From an uncultured Schlesneria sp. (GTDB lineage Bacteria > Planctomycetota > Planctomycetia > Planctomycetales > Planctomycetaceae), in contig CAIMFH010000185.1 of assembly GCA_903840265.1 (NCBI GenBank), forward strand, positions 1 through 64,000: DNA of 64,000 nucleotides, in the 5' to 3' direction. How positions within the stretch are numbered: position 1 is the first letter of the stretch; each line of letters begins with the position of its first letter. A model generated the notes under the pieces. It ran no database searches. It was given only the letters and a program-made list of their open reading frames with translations, and was not told where the DNA came from. Below, piece after piece: positions 41,822 through 50,800 of this stretch. The position numbers and the translations under genes were made by a program.

Positions 41822-42949
41822 TTAGCGACCCCGATTTTCTGTGGGATGTAGCTCATTCCAGAGGGCGGTGAACCATAGCAAGGCGGCTCGCTTTTGGCCG
41901 AGGCTGCTGAAGTGGCGCTTCGATTTCGCGTCGCCACGGTTGTCGCCGCCCAAGAGGTCGGTGTCGGGGCCGGGGCGGAATCCGGGCAGCTTCCAGAGTT
42001 CGGCGGTTCCGGTCCGGATGCGGCGTTCCCCGATCGGGTCGTTGTAGACGGTCGGATGCAGCGTCGATTTGGCGAGTAACCACGGCGGATTGAATCCCCA
42101 GGCCTCGGTCGCGGCATCGTGAATCTCCTGCATGTTCTTGATGTAGTCGGAGGTCGATGTTTTCTCGATCACGTCCGATTCGCCCTGCTGCCACAGCACC
42201 GCGCGGAATGAACCGATCTCGCGCCCCACGTCTCGCAGGCGTTTGTGCAGCGGTCCGTCGGGCATCCACTTTGTTGTCGACGTCGCACCGACCGACACGT
42301 TGACGAAGGCGACCGGGACGCGCAAGGTCGGAGCCAGCAGGTCGCCGAGTGGCGGCCAGATCGATCCGCCGTCACCGTTTTGAGGCGGAGGATCGTTGGC
42401 GATGCGCCAGGTTTTTGTTGGCCAGTCGTAAGTCGAAACGGCTTGCGACAGATCGGTCACTTTCATCACTTCGTCATTGTGTCCGCCGGCGTACGATTGA
42501 CCCGCGACGAGGAAGACCTCGCCCACGCCGATCGGTTCGACCTGGCCCTGGGCGGTGATCTTTTCTTCGTCAATGCAGCGAATCTTCAACCTGTACCAAC
42601 CGCCTGCGGGAACTTCTGCCAACCCTTTTAATTGTTGGTCATTCCCTTCGTCGTCGAGGGGATACCAGTCATGGGTGTCCCCGAAGCCGTGTTCCATCAA
42701 CTCCAACTGGAACTCCCATTTTCCCGTCACGCCTTTCGGCTTCGCCGCTTTCACAGTGATATCGGCATAACCGAGTTCCGGTCCGCCCGGTTCATGAATC
42801 GATGACAGATTCGGTTCGAAGCCTTCCCGCTGCACAACCTGAAACGGCTTCGGCTGCTCAATCACTAGCTTGGCCGGTTCTTCGGCAAAGCTTGGTGCGC
42901 AGATCAGAGTGACCATTGCGGCCAGCAGGGACACGTTGCGACAATTCAT
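41822..42949 (-). CDS. Exported SGNH/sialate O-acetylesterase-like protein
   Basis: 375 residues from ATG 42949, which has GGAG eight bases upstream (the frame opens at 43009). Signal peptide MNCRNVSLLAAMVTLICAPS ends in FAEE. A beta-sandwich region of about 120 residues is followed by an SGNH-type domain: VFLVAGQSYAGGHND (block I with Ser), VNVSVGATSTTKW, VLWQQGESDVIEKTS (block III), and a late KRHFSSLGQKRAALLWF carrying the His. This is the layout of SASA/DUF303 acetylesterases, which remove acetyl groups from sialic acids or plant polysaccharides. It is probably periplasmic or secreted. No neighbouring glycan-degradation genes. Confidence 0.85.
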   Translation of the reverse strand: MNCRNVSLLAAMVTLICAPSFAEEPAKLVIEQPKPFQVVQREGFEPNLSSIHEPGGPELGYADITVKAAKPKGVTGKWEFQLELMEHGFGDTHDWYPLDDEGNDQQLKGLAEVPAGGWYRLKIRCIDEEKITAQGQVEPIGVGEVFLVAGQSYAGGHNDEVMKVTDLSQAVSTYDWPTKTWRIANDPPPQNGDGGSIWPPLGDLLAPTLRVPVAFVNVSVGATSTTKWMPDGPLHKRLRDVGREIGSFRAVLWQQGESDVIEKTSTSDYIKNMQEIHDAATEAWGFNPPWLLAKSTLHPTVYNDPIGERRIRTGTAELWKLPGFRPGPDTDLLGGDNRGDAKSKRHFSSLGQKRAALLWFTALWNELHPTENRGR

Positions 42950-43239
42950 CGAGAGAACTCCGTTCAGCAGCGAATTCAGAATGAGATGATCGTAAAACGA
43001 TTGATCCACTTCGACAATTCGCCAGGTCCGCCGATTGGAATAATTTGTGTTGGCTTTAGCGACTGGTCGGGAGCCAGATCCGTTAAAATAGCGGGTCCGG
43101 TCGCGGTTGGTGCGTGTCGCGACTTACGTGTCGCGTTGGAACATGGGTTAGACTAAGCGGATTTCCGCTCGCGGGACGCCACACGTACTTGGGGTGGCTC
43201 TAGTAGAAAAACACCTGACTGGCGGGATTTGAGTCTGTC

Positions 43240-45234
43240 ATGCCTGATTGGTCGTATCGCACTCTATTTCAGCCGCTGATGTTCTCGTTTTCGGCGGAAA
43301 CGGGGCGGGATCTGGCACTGGGGGCAATGGGGCGACTGAGCCGTCTGCCTTTCGGCCCGACGATCATCGACTTGTTCGGTCATATGCGACCTGACGCCCG
43401 TCTGCAAACGCACTTGCAGCAGCTGCCAATCGACAGTCCGGTCGGTATCGGGCATCTCGTCGATCCGCACGGTGTGGCGACTGCGGCGATGACTCGTTTT
43501 GGGATTGGTCTGATTGAAGTCGGGCCGATCGCCGTCCGCGAACTTCCGTTGTTGCAACCGATGCAGCGGCGCGACATGAACAAAGCGATTCGAATCCCAG
43601 AGGCAGCGTTCGCGGACAGTGTCGACGACTGGGCGGAGCGGCTGTCTCGATTCGATCGCCAGTCGGTCCGCGTTCTGGCTCGAATCGTGGTGGGGGCCAA
43701 CACGTCTGCTGAACAAGCGACGGCGGAATGCCTGCGGCTGCAATCGCGATTGGCTCCGTATGTCGATGGGTTCGTGCTCGCCACGGCCGACGAATCATTG
43801 CGATTTTGCTGGTCGCCAGACGCATGGCGGCAGCATGTACAGACGATCATCACGGCCATCAAGTCTGCTAACCGACTGGCTTGCGTGGCAATTCCAGCCG
43901 AATTGAATCCTCATCAGCTCCATTCGATTGTTGCCCCTGCCATTGAAGCGGGCTGTCGAGTGATCCAGGTCGAAAGTCGTCTGGTTGATGCTCCGGACAG
44001 TTGGCTCATCGGGCACCTGGCGCTGAAGTCCGTCAGATTGACAATCGATCATCTGCGAGCGGAATTTGGGGCAGACGTTTCTGTGATTGCTGGCGGTGTT
44101 CACGAGCCGATTGATGCCATCGAGCTGCAAAGTCATGGCGCGGATTGTGTGCTCGTGGATACCGGTCTAGTCTATTCCGGGCCGGGGTTGCCCAAGCGAA
44201 TCAATGAAGCGGTGCTGTACGCGAGCTTGGCGAAGTCGCGTGAGTTGAATTCGTCTGCGTCGGAGTCAGTGAGACCTCCGTTGCCGATTCAAAAGTACAC
44301 CTGGTTCTGGAGTCTGGTGCTGGGAGCGGCGATGCTGCTGGGGGCGGTGCTGGCGTTTGGCATTGCGTCGACGCGCGTCATTCTGCCCTATGACGAAGTC
44401 TTTGTGGGGATGTCGCGTCACGAGTTGGACATGATCAACCCGCGACTGCTGGCGTTCATGCAGCATGATCGCGTGACGTTGTCGGGGACGATGTTCGCGA
44501 TCGCCGCGCTGTATCTGTTCTTGTCGTGGTACGGCATCCGTCAGGGGATGCATTGGGCCATGGTGGCCGTGCTGACATCGGCCTTCTTCGGCTTTGTCAG
44601 CTTTTTCTGGTTTCTGGGGTTTGGCTATTTCGATCCGTTTCACGCGTTCGTGACGACCATCATGTTTCAGTTTTTGCTGATGGCGTGGCAGGGGGATCTT
44701 GGTCAGGCGCAATTGACTTCGCTCCCCAATTTGCGCGAGACACCTGCCTGGCGAGCGGCTCAATGGGGACAACTGCTGTTCGTGATTCATGGTGCGGTGC
44801 TGGTCGGCGCGGGAGTCGTGATTTCGGGAGTGGGGTGTACAGACGTGTTCGTTCGCGAAGATCTGCAATTTATGGACACCTGTCCCGGTGATCTTTCGCT
44901 GGCGAATCCGAGACTCATTCCGTTGATCGCTCATGACCGGGCCAGCTTTGGTGGGATGCTGATCACGACCGGGCTGGCGGTGTTGTTGACGGCGCTGTGG
45001 GGATTCCGGCAGGGAATGCGCTGGCAGTGGTGGATGCTGCTGCTGGCTGGGATTCCCGCGTACACTCTGGCGATCGGTGTGCATTGGGCTGTCGGCTATA
45101 CGAATTGGTGGCATCTGGCTCCGGCCTATGGCGGATTGATCCTGCTGGTTGCAGGCCTGGCGTTGCTCTGGCCGTGGTTGGGTCGCGTGGATCCTGTTCA
45201 TCGCGATGAATGGAATCGGCTGTTGTCGAGTTGA
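43240..45234 (+). CDS. Dihydroorotate dehydrogenase-like barrel fused to a duplicated membrane domain
   Basis: 664 residues. Residues 1-345 follow the class 2 DHODH pattern: an N-terminal helical part (LFQPLMFSFSAETGRDLALG), SPVGIGHLVDPHG where active enzymes have SPVGLAAGFDKN, FGIGLIEVGPIAV, and near the end VIAGGVHEPIDAIELQSHGA and VDTGLVYSGPGL. FMN and orotate contacts in the first half look lost, so it is probably not an active PyrD. Residues about 355-650 contain seven or eight membrane helices in two alignable halves: NPRLLAFMQHDR ... GIRQGMHW (400-439) and NPRLIPLIAHDR ... GFRQGMRW (556-595). Function unknown. The fusion is not a frame artefact: one uninterrupted frame with uniform codon use. 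Confidence 0.8.
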   Translation: MPDWSYRTLFQPLMFSFSAETGRDLALGAMGRLSRLPFGPTIIDLFGHMRPDARLQTHLQQLPIDSPVGIGHLVDPHGVATAAMTRFGIGLIEVGPIAVRELPLLQPMQRRDMNKAIRIPEAAFADSVDDWAERLSRFDRQSVRVLARIVVGANTSAEQATAECLRLQSRLAPYVDGFVLATADESLRFCWSPDAWRQHVQTIITAIKSANRLACVAIPAELNPHQLHSIVAPAIEAGCRVIQVESRLVDAPDSWLIGHLALKSVRLTIDHLRAEFGADVSVIAGGVHEPIDAIELQSHGADCVLVDTGLVYSGPGLPKRINEAVLYASLAKSRELNSSASESVRPPLPIQKYTWFWSLVLGAAMLLGAVLAFGIASTRVILPYDEVFVGMSRHELDMINPRLLAFMQHDRVTLSGTMFAIAALYLFLSWYGIRQGMHWAMVAVLTSAFFGFVSFFWFLGFGYFDPFHAFVTTIMFQFLLMAWQGDLGQAQLTSLPNLRETPAWRAAQWGQLLFVIHGAVLVGAGVVISGVGCTDVFVREDLQFMDTCPGDLSLANPRLIPLIAHDRASFGGMLITTGLAVLLTALWGFRQGMRWQWWMLLLAGIPAYTLAIGVHWAVGYTNWWHLAPAYGGLILLVAGLALLWPWLGRVDPVHRDEWNRLLSS

Positions 45235-45326
45235 CCGCGGCGGCATTCCGCTATCTGATGCGTCGCAATCTTCTTTGATCTGGTTTCAACCGGACGATTG
45301 ATGTCCGCTGACCGATGTAGGGCGAA

Positions 45327-45761
45327 GTGGTGACGCAACGATTAACGGCTTTGGTCGCTTTGCTGCGAATATTGGGACTGATCAACTTCGCGGCTGTCGT
45401 TGCCGTCGTCGCACCAAGCCGTTGGATTGTCTGGTGTCATGAACTGCTGGGAATGGGGTCGTTTCCCACTGCGCCGATTGCCGGATACCTGGCGCGGTCG
45501 ACGTCGCTGTGGTTTGCTTCATTCGGTGTGCTCTTGTGGTTTGTTTCTTGCGATGTGACGCGATATCGCGGCCTGATCACTTTTTTGGGATGGGCGATGG
45601 TGGTTCAAGGGCTGTTCATGCTCGGCATTGATTACGCTGAACAAATGCCCCGTTGGTGGATCGCGATGGAAGGTCCGACCTGCTTGCTGTTGGGGGCATC
45701 GATCTTGAGACTGGTCGGGACGGGGTCGGCTGAAATTGTGCCACCTCGTGCGGGAGAATAG
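45327..45761 (+). CDS. Small membrane protein, uncharacterised
   Basis: 144 residues with GTG start (a second GTG follows immediately). Four hydrophobic helices: ALLRILGLINFAAVVAVVAP, the region around FASFGVLLWFVSC, GLITFLGWAMVVQGLFMLGI and GPTCLLLGASILRLVG. Charged residues are few. It follows the DHODH-like membrane fusion by 93 bp on the same strand, so the two may be cotranscribed, but I do not recognise a family. Confidence 0.65.
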   Translation: MVTQRLTALVALLRILGLINFAAVVAVVAPSRWIVWCHELLGMGSFPTAPIAGYLARSTSLWFASFGVLLWFVSCDVTRYRGLITFLGWAMVVQGLFMLGIDYAEQMPRWWIAMEGPTCLLLGASILRLVGTGSAEIVPPRAGE

Positions 45762-45870
45762 TCTCGATTCGGATGTGGGCCTATGATGAGGTCTACAAAA
45801 GTACGAAGTGATTGCCGGCGCTGTTGGCGTCGGTCGCTCATAATTTAATATTGGTTTGAAAGGGATGGCG

Positions 45871-46389
45871 ATGGCATCAAGTGCAAAGCGAATTCTGATC
45901 TTCGTTGGTGATGACTATGAAGATCTGGAGCTGTGGTATCCCAAGCTGCGGTTGATCGAAGCGGGGTTCCAAGTGACTATCGCCGGGCAGCAGTCTGGTA
46001 AGGTCTATGCGGGGAAGAATGGATATCCCTGCACATCGGATGCGTTAATCTCCGACATGAAATCGGCTGATTTCCAGGGTGTCGTTTGCGCGGGGGGCTG
46101 GATGCCCGACAAGCTGCGGCGCGATCCGAAGGTGCTCAGTCTGACTCAAGAATTCGCGGCCGCCGGTAAGTTGGTCGCTGCGATTTGTCACGGCGGCTGG
46201 ATCCCGATTTCGGCGAATGTCTATCGCGGAGTTAAAGTGACGGGCTCACCGGGGATCAAAGACGATCTGATCAATGCGGGTGGAATCTACGAAGACGCCG
46301 CTGTGACCGTGGACCGGCACTTCGTCAGCAGCCGCAAGCCAGATGACTTGCCGCAATTCTGTCAGGGGATGTTGAAAGTGTTGGGATAG
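45871..46389 (+). CDS. DJ-1/PfpI family protein
   Basis: 172 residues from ATG 45871, chosen because AAAGGG lies six bases upstream; ATG 45865 abuts that site. The class I glutamine-amidotransferase-like fold has ILIFVGDDYEDLELWYPKLR with the conserved Glu, then QGVVCAGGWMPDKLRRDP and the nucleophile elbow AAICHGGWIPISA with Cys next to His. The C-terminus GIKDDLINAGGIYEDAAVTV is also typical. Members act as glyoxalase-like deglycases, chaperones or proteases; which applies here cannot be told. Soluble. Confidence 0.9.
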   Translation: MASSAKRILIFVGDDYEDLELWYPKLRLIEAGFQVTIAGQQSGKVYAGKNGYPCTSDALISDMKSADFQGVVCAGGWMPDKLRRDPKVLSLTQEFAAAGKLVAAICHGGWIPISANVYRGVKVTGSPGIKDDLINAGGIYEDAAVTVDRHFVSSRKPDDLPQFCQGMLKVLG

Positions 46390-46438
46390 CGAGGAAAGAG
46401 TAGAGGGTAGAACCACAGAAGGATAAGAAGAAATCGTG

Positions 46439-46520
46439 AACCACGGAATACACTGAAAACACGGAATGAGTAACAAGAAAAAATGTATTTCTTTTCGTGT
46501 GTTCAGTGTATTCCGTGGTT
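46439..46520. repeat. Palindromic repeat, AACCACGGAATACAC family, copy 2
   Basis: Arms AACCACGGAATACAC (46439-46453) and GTGTATTCCGTGGTT (46506-46520), the same arms and the same 82-bp overall length as the copy at 24547-24628. The inner loop has diverged. It lies between convergent genes (pfpI-like and truD). Confidence 0.88.
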
Positions 46521-46542
46521 TAACTCTGTTCCTTACTCGTGA

Positions 46543-47718
46543 CTACGCTTGCTCGGTCAGGCGTTTGACGAAGATGGTGGCGTAGGCACCGCGGGGGAGG
46601 ACGAATTGCAGGGTGACTCGGTGGCGGCCTTCGTTCAGGTCGTCTTCGTCGGCGTGTAGATTCAGATTGCGTGGGATGACGATGGCGGCTCGTTCGCCTT
46701 TGGAGAAGAAGGCGTCGCGTGGGTATTTGATTCGCACTTCGCGCAGGGCGATCCCTTCATCTTCCATCACCTGTTCGTAGAGCGACAGCAGCGGGCCGGG
46801 CTCCATGTGCAAGCGCGCTGATGGTAATGGTAAGACGGTCTCGGTCAAGGTTGCTCGTTCGGTGTCGGTCAGCTCGATGGGGAACGGCACGTTGGCCGTG
46901 GCGAGTTCGACCTTGAAGAGTCTTGATCGATCGACTTGCTGCTGCAGCCACGCCGAGAGGATCAGGTTCCACAGGTCGCTCTGGAAGGCGGCCAGCCACA
47001 GGCTGCGCATGTCTTGTCGGAACAGGGCGAGTGCTTCGCGGTAGCGAGTGGGGTGATCGCAGAGATAGGTCACGATGCTGCGGCGTGAACACTTGGGCAG
47101 GGCGGCTTTGCATTCGATCCAGCGGTTCCAATGATCGCGGATCGTCTGCTTTTCATCGCGGTCGCCGGGGCGGTCATGAGGATTCGATTCGGCCAGGGCC
47201 AGCCAGAGGGCTTTTTCGTAGTCGCCCAGGCACCAGGGCTTGGCGATGAATTCGCCTGATTCGCCGAGTGATCCGAATCGTTGGTCGTCGAAGTAATTGG
47301 GCACACCATCGCGAGCGATCTGGTCTTTTAGCGAGACGATGCGTTCCGCGTTCTCGCGAGTCAGGTTGCGCATGACGACTCGAAACCGATTGGCGGCGAT
47401 GTCGTGCGGGCCGAATTCGCGATTTGATTGACCCTGGTAGGCCAAGGTGAAGTGGTCCTGCTTCATGTCTCGTCGCGGTCCGTGATGGATCGTGACCCAC
47501 TGACGAGTGACCGCGTGCTTATCCTTCAGGCCGCCATAGCTGATTTGTCGTCGCGACAAGTTCCAGCGATCCGCAATCGCCGTGATTGCTTCGGGTGTGC
47601 CAAGTGATCGTTTTGTCAGCAGATAGACGGCAAACGAACCGCTCCCCAGTTTGAAGTCGCTGAGTTCTTCGACTTCAAAGTCGTCGGGCGTCGTTTTCAG
47701 TTTCATCGAGGAAGGCAT
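46543..47718 (-). CDS. truD: tRNA pseudouridine synthase D
   Basis: 391 residues, ATG 47718. The catalytic motif YGGLKDKHAVTRQ places the nucleophile Asp at residue 66. FEVEEL near the N-terminus, NYFDDQRFGSLGESG, and the long TRUD insert domain are all present. TruD isomerises U13 of tRNA-Glu to pseudouridine. The length fits the family. It is separated from the PQQ-like lipoprotein gene upstream on the same strand by 52 bp, so it may be the second gene of a transcript. An internal ATG at residue 5 is an alternative start. Confidence 0.93.
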   Translation of the reverse strand: MPSSMKLKTTPDDFEVEELSDFKLGSGSFAVYLLTKRSLGTPEAITAIADRWNLSRRQISYGGLKDKHAVTRQWVTIHHGPRRDMKQDHFTLAYQGQSNREFGPHDIAANRFRVVMRNLTRENAERIVSLKDQIARDGVPNYFDDQRFGSLGESGEFIAKPWCLGDYEKALWLALAESNPHDRPGDRDEKQTIRDHWNRWIECKAALPKCSRRSIVTYLCDHPTRYREALALFRQDMRSLWLAAFQSDLWNLILSAWLQQQVDRSRLFKVELATANVPFPIELTDTERATLTETVLPLPSARLHMEPGPLLSLYEQVMEDEGIALREVRIKYPRDAFFSKGERAAIVIPRNLNLHADEDDLNEGRHRVTLQFVLPRGAYATIFVKRLTEQA

Positions 47719-47770
47719 AGTTGCGAATCAAGCACCGAAAGAAGAGAGATCAAAAACAAGACCGTTATCG

Positions 47771-49093
47771 TTACTGCTTCGAGCCAATACAGTACAGCCA
47801 TTCCTGGCGAGGCCCACTGGACGCATCGGCGACTCGCACGAACATCTGACCCTTGCTGCCGGCCGGACTCGCGAAGGATTCGGTCCCCAGGCGATTCTCG
47901 GCGACCAGTTCGAACGACTTGGGGTTGGCTTGAAACACTGTCGTCTTGCCAGCCATGTCGGTGACGTAGATGTTATCACCCGAGACGATCGGAGAGGTTC
48001 GAAAATCGCCGCCAATTCGCTTTTGCCAGGTTTCCTTGCCGGATTCAGCGTTAAAGCAACGGGCGATCCCGTCGTTGATCAGGTAGATGTGGCCCTTGAA
48101 TGCCAAGAGCGACGGAACGTATGAGTGCAATTTGTTTCGCCAGGCGACGCTGCCATCCGACTTCAGCGCGATGGTTTCTCGTTCGGGCCAGCCGGCGCTG
48201 GCGATGACGAGGTTGCCGGAAGTGACTGGCAGACCGACACCTGATTCAGCAGTCCCTGCGACCGTCCAGTTCTGATCACCCGTCAACGGGTTGTAGCTAC
48301 TGACTTCGCGGCAGCCGCAAATCACCAGTTGGTCCTGGCCGTCCAAAGTGACCACGCGTGGCGAGGCGTAACTCGATTTCGCGGGGCGTGGCTTTCGCCA
48401 GACGATCGAACCGTCTGCGCGATTCACGGCGGCGAGGAAGCCACCTTCCTGGTGATCGGCTGCCAGTAAGACGAGGGATTTATACAAAGTGGGCGAAGCC
48501 GAGTATCCGAACTTCGACGAGAAACTGCCGACTTCTGTCTTCCAGATCAGCTCGCCATCCAGATTGAGAGCGATCGCCCAGATCTTGCGATCATTTAAAA
48601 ACAGGCAGTAGAGGCTGTTGCCGTCGGATGCCAATGTGCTGGCAGCTTGTGAGCTCTCGCGATGCATCTGGGTTTCGAGGTGGCCTTCGAACAATGTCTT
48701 TCGCCAGATCTCCTGGCCGTTCTCGCGGTTGAAACAGATCACCAGTTGTGTCTTCTGCTGTTCATTGGCGGTTTCCAGAAAGATGCGGTCCCCGATAATG
48801 ATTGGCGAAGGATGACCTTGGCCGGGGACGGCGGTTTTCCAGGTCACTTTGTCAGTGGCCGACCACGTGGTCGGCAGAGCAGGGCCGGTGACGATGCCGT
48901 CGGCATTCGGTCCGCGCCACATCGGCCAGTCGTCCGGCTTAAATGTCAGATCAGCAGATTCTGTTGTGGCCGGGGTTTCCTTCGCCGTAATCTCCGTTGT
49001 CATAGCGACCGGAGGGCCGGGAGGCCGTGGCGGTCGTCCACAGCCGATCAGCATTGTGACCAGCAGGCTTGCCGCAACGGTCTGAAATCGCAT
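47771..49093 (-). CDS. PQQ-binding-like beta-propeller lipoprotein
   Basis: 440 residues, ATG 49093 with AGGA about nine bases upstream. MRFQTVAASLLVTMLIGCGR gives a lipobox LIGC. A Pro-rich linker leads to WPMWRGPNADGIVTG, the start typical of planctomycetal PQQ-like propellers. Repeated blades have G-x-x-x-W: GQEIWRKTLF, GELIWKTEVG, GSIVWRKPRP, GDQNWTVAGT, GSVAWRNKLH and GKETWQKRIG. The real cofactor is doubtful; such propellers more often serve as binding scaffolds, as in BamB. It sits on the outside of a membrane. Two further proteins with propeller-like repeats lie at 55-62 kb. Confidence 0.87.
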   Translation of the reverse strand: MRFQTVAASLLVTMLIGCGRPPRPPGPPVAMTTEITAKETPATTESADLTFKPDDWPMWRGPNADGIVTGPALPTTWSATDKVTWKTAVPGQGHPSPIIIGDRIFLETANEQQKTQLVICFNRENGQEIWRKTLFEGHLETQMHRESSQAASTLASDGNSLYCLFLNDRKIWAIALNLDGELIWKTEVGSFSSKFGYSASPTLYKSLVLLAADHQEGGFLAAVNRADGSIVWRKPRPAKSSYASPRVVTLDGQDQLVICGCREVSSYNPLTGDQNWTVAGTAESGVGLPVTSGNLVIASAGWPERETIALKSDGSVAWRNKLHSYVPSLLAFKGHIYLINDGIARCFNAESGKETWQKRIGGDFRTSPIVSGDNIYVTDMAGKTTVFQANPKSFELVAENRLGTESFASPAGSKGQMFVRVADASSGPRQEWLYCIGSKQ

Positions 49094-49222
49094 GGCCAGA
49101 ATTCCTGATAAACTGTCAGAGAGATGTCGAGGGTCTTGAGTTCGCGGCGAATGGCAGGCATTCTAGGCCGCGAAACAAGCGCTTCCTACCGTAAAAAGGT
49201 CTTGTCGAATCTGGAGATGTTG

Positions 49223-50800
49223 ATGGCTACCTTTGATCTGTCGATGCACGGCATCACAGCGAAGACGATTTTGCGCAATGTGGCGCCTTCGAAGTTGTAC
49301 GAAGAAGCGATTCGTTTTGAACCCGGGACGACCATTTCGGACACCGGGGCGCTGATTGCCTATTCGGGCGACAAGACGGGGCGTTCCCCTCAGGATAAGA
49401 GGCTGGTCAAGCACCCCGACTCTGAAGAAAACATCTGGTGGGGGCCGGTCAATTTCCCCTTGGATCAAGTGTCGTTCTCGATCAACCGCGAACGAGCCAA
49501 AGATTATCTGAATACGCGCGATCGCCTGTACGTGGTGGATGGCTACGCAGGCTGGGATCCGCAGTATCAGATCAAGGTCCGCATCATCTGTTCGCGGCCG
49601 TATCACGCGTTGTTCATGCACCAGATGCTGATTCGCCCCACCGACGAACAGCTGAAGACTTACCAAGATCCTGACTTCGTCGTCTATAACGCGGGCAGTT
49701 TCCCCGCCAACCGGTTCACGACCGGCATGACATCGAAGACCAGCGTCGATGTCAGCTTCGAAAACGGCGAAGTAGTAATCCTGGGGACCGAGTATGCCGG
49801 CGAGATGAAGAAGGGCATCTTCACGATCATGAATTACCTGATGCCGAAGCGGAACGTGCTGTCGATGCACTGTTCAGCAACGGCGGACCGCCAGACGGGA
49901 CAGTCCTCGATCCTGTTTGGTCTGTCTGGAACCGGCAAGACGACTCTGTCGGCCGATCCCAAGCGAGCGTTGATTGGCGACGATGAACATTGCTGGTCCA
50001 GCGAAGGGATCTTCAATATCGAAGGGGGCTGCTACGCGAAGGCGATTTATCTGTCGCGCGAATCCGAGCCAGAAATCTTCCAGGCATTGCGATTCGGAGC
50101 GGTGCTTGAAAACGTGGTCTATGACGACGCTCATCACCACGTCGATTTCGACAATTCGATCATCACGCAGAACACACGCGGCGCATATCCGATTGAGTAT
50201 GTGACGAACGCTCGCATCCCCTGCACGGCGGGGCATCCGACCGACGTGATCTTTTTGACCTGTGATGCGTTTGGTGTCTTGCCGCCTGTCAGCCGATTGA
50301 CATCGGAACAGGCGATGTACCACTTTATCAACGGTTACACCGCCAAAATTGCAGGGACAGAGGTGGGAATCAAAGAGCCACAAGCGACGTTCTCACCTTG
50401 CTTTGGGGGGCCGTTCCTGGTCTGGCATCCACGTAAGTATGCGGAACTGCTGGCCGAGAAAATTCAGAAGCACAAGGCGAATGTCTGGCTGGTGAATACC
50501 GGTTGGAGTGGCGGTCCGTATGGAGTCGGTTCGCGGATGAAGTTGCACTACACGCGGGCGATCGTCGACGCGATTCATTCTGGCAAGCTGCAGAATGCAC
50601 CGACGCAGGTCGATCCGATCTTTGGTTTGCAAGTGATCACTCAATGCCCAGAGGTTCCCGATGCAGTCCTCAACCCGCGGCAGACTTGGTCCGATCCAGC
50701 CGCCTACGACAACACCGCTCGCAAACTGGCTCGCCTTTTCGAAGAAAACTACGCCCAGTTCAAAGAGGGGGGCGTCTTCAAGGGAACGATGGACGGGTGA
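49223..50800 (+). CDS. pckA: Phosphoenolpyruvate carboxykinase (ATP)
   Basis: 525 residues from ATG 49223, with GGAG six bases upstream; the frame opens at 49124, and another ATG at 49217 abuts the GGAG. P-loop GLSGTGKTTLSADPKRALIG, then DDEHCWSSEGIFNIEGGCYA with metal-binding Asp; substrate sites SGDKTGRSPQDKRLV and later FSPCFGGPFLVWHP. The length and motifs fit the ATP-dependent (PF01293) family rather than the GTP form. It converts oxaloacetate to PEP in gluconeogenesis. It is divergent from the PQQ lipoprotein gene and not in an operon with other central metabolic genes here. Confidence 0.95.
   Translation: MATFDLSMHGITAKTILRNVAPSKLYEEAIRFEPGTTISDTGALIAYSGDKTGRSPQDKRLVKHPDSEENIWWGPVNFPLDQVSFSINRERAKDYLNTRDRLYVVDGYAGWDPQYQIKVRIICSRPYHALFMHQMLIRPTDEQLKTYQDPDFVVYNAGSFPANRFTTGMTSKTSVDVSFENGEVVILGTEYAGEMKKGIFTIMNYLMPKRNVLSMHCSATADRQTGQSSILFGLSGTGKTTLSADPKRALIGDDEHCWSSEGIFNIEGGCYAKAIYLSRESEPEIFQALRFGAVLENVVYDDAHHHVDFDNSIITQNTRGAYPIEYVTNARIPCTAGHPTDVIFLTCDAFGVLPPVSRLTSEQAMYHFINGYTAKIAGTEVGIKEPQATFSPCFGGPFLVWHPRKYAELLAEKIQKHKANVWLVNTGWSGGPYGVGSRMKLHYTRAIVDAIHSGKLQNAPTQVDPIFGLQVITQCPEVPDAVLNPRQTWSDPAAYDNTARKLARLFEENYAQFKEGGVFKGTMDG

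Noticed and set aside
44266-45246. A 326-codon minus-strand frame opposite the DHODH-membrane fusion
   Set aside because: Gln/Arg/His/Pro-rich translation typical of an antisense shadow; the plus strand encodes membrane helices with an internal repeat.
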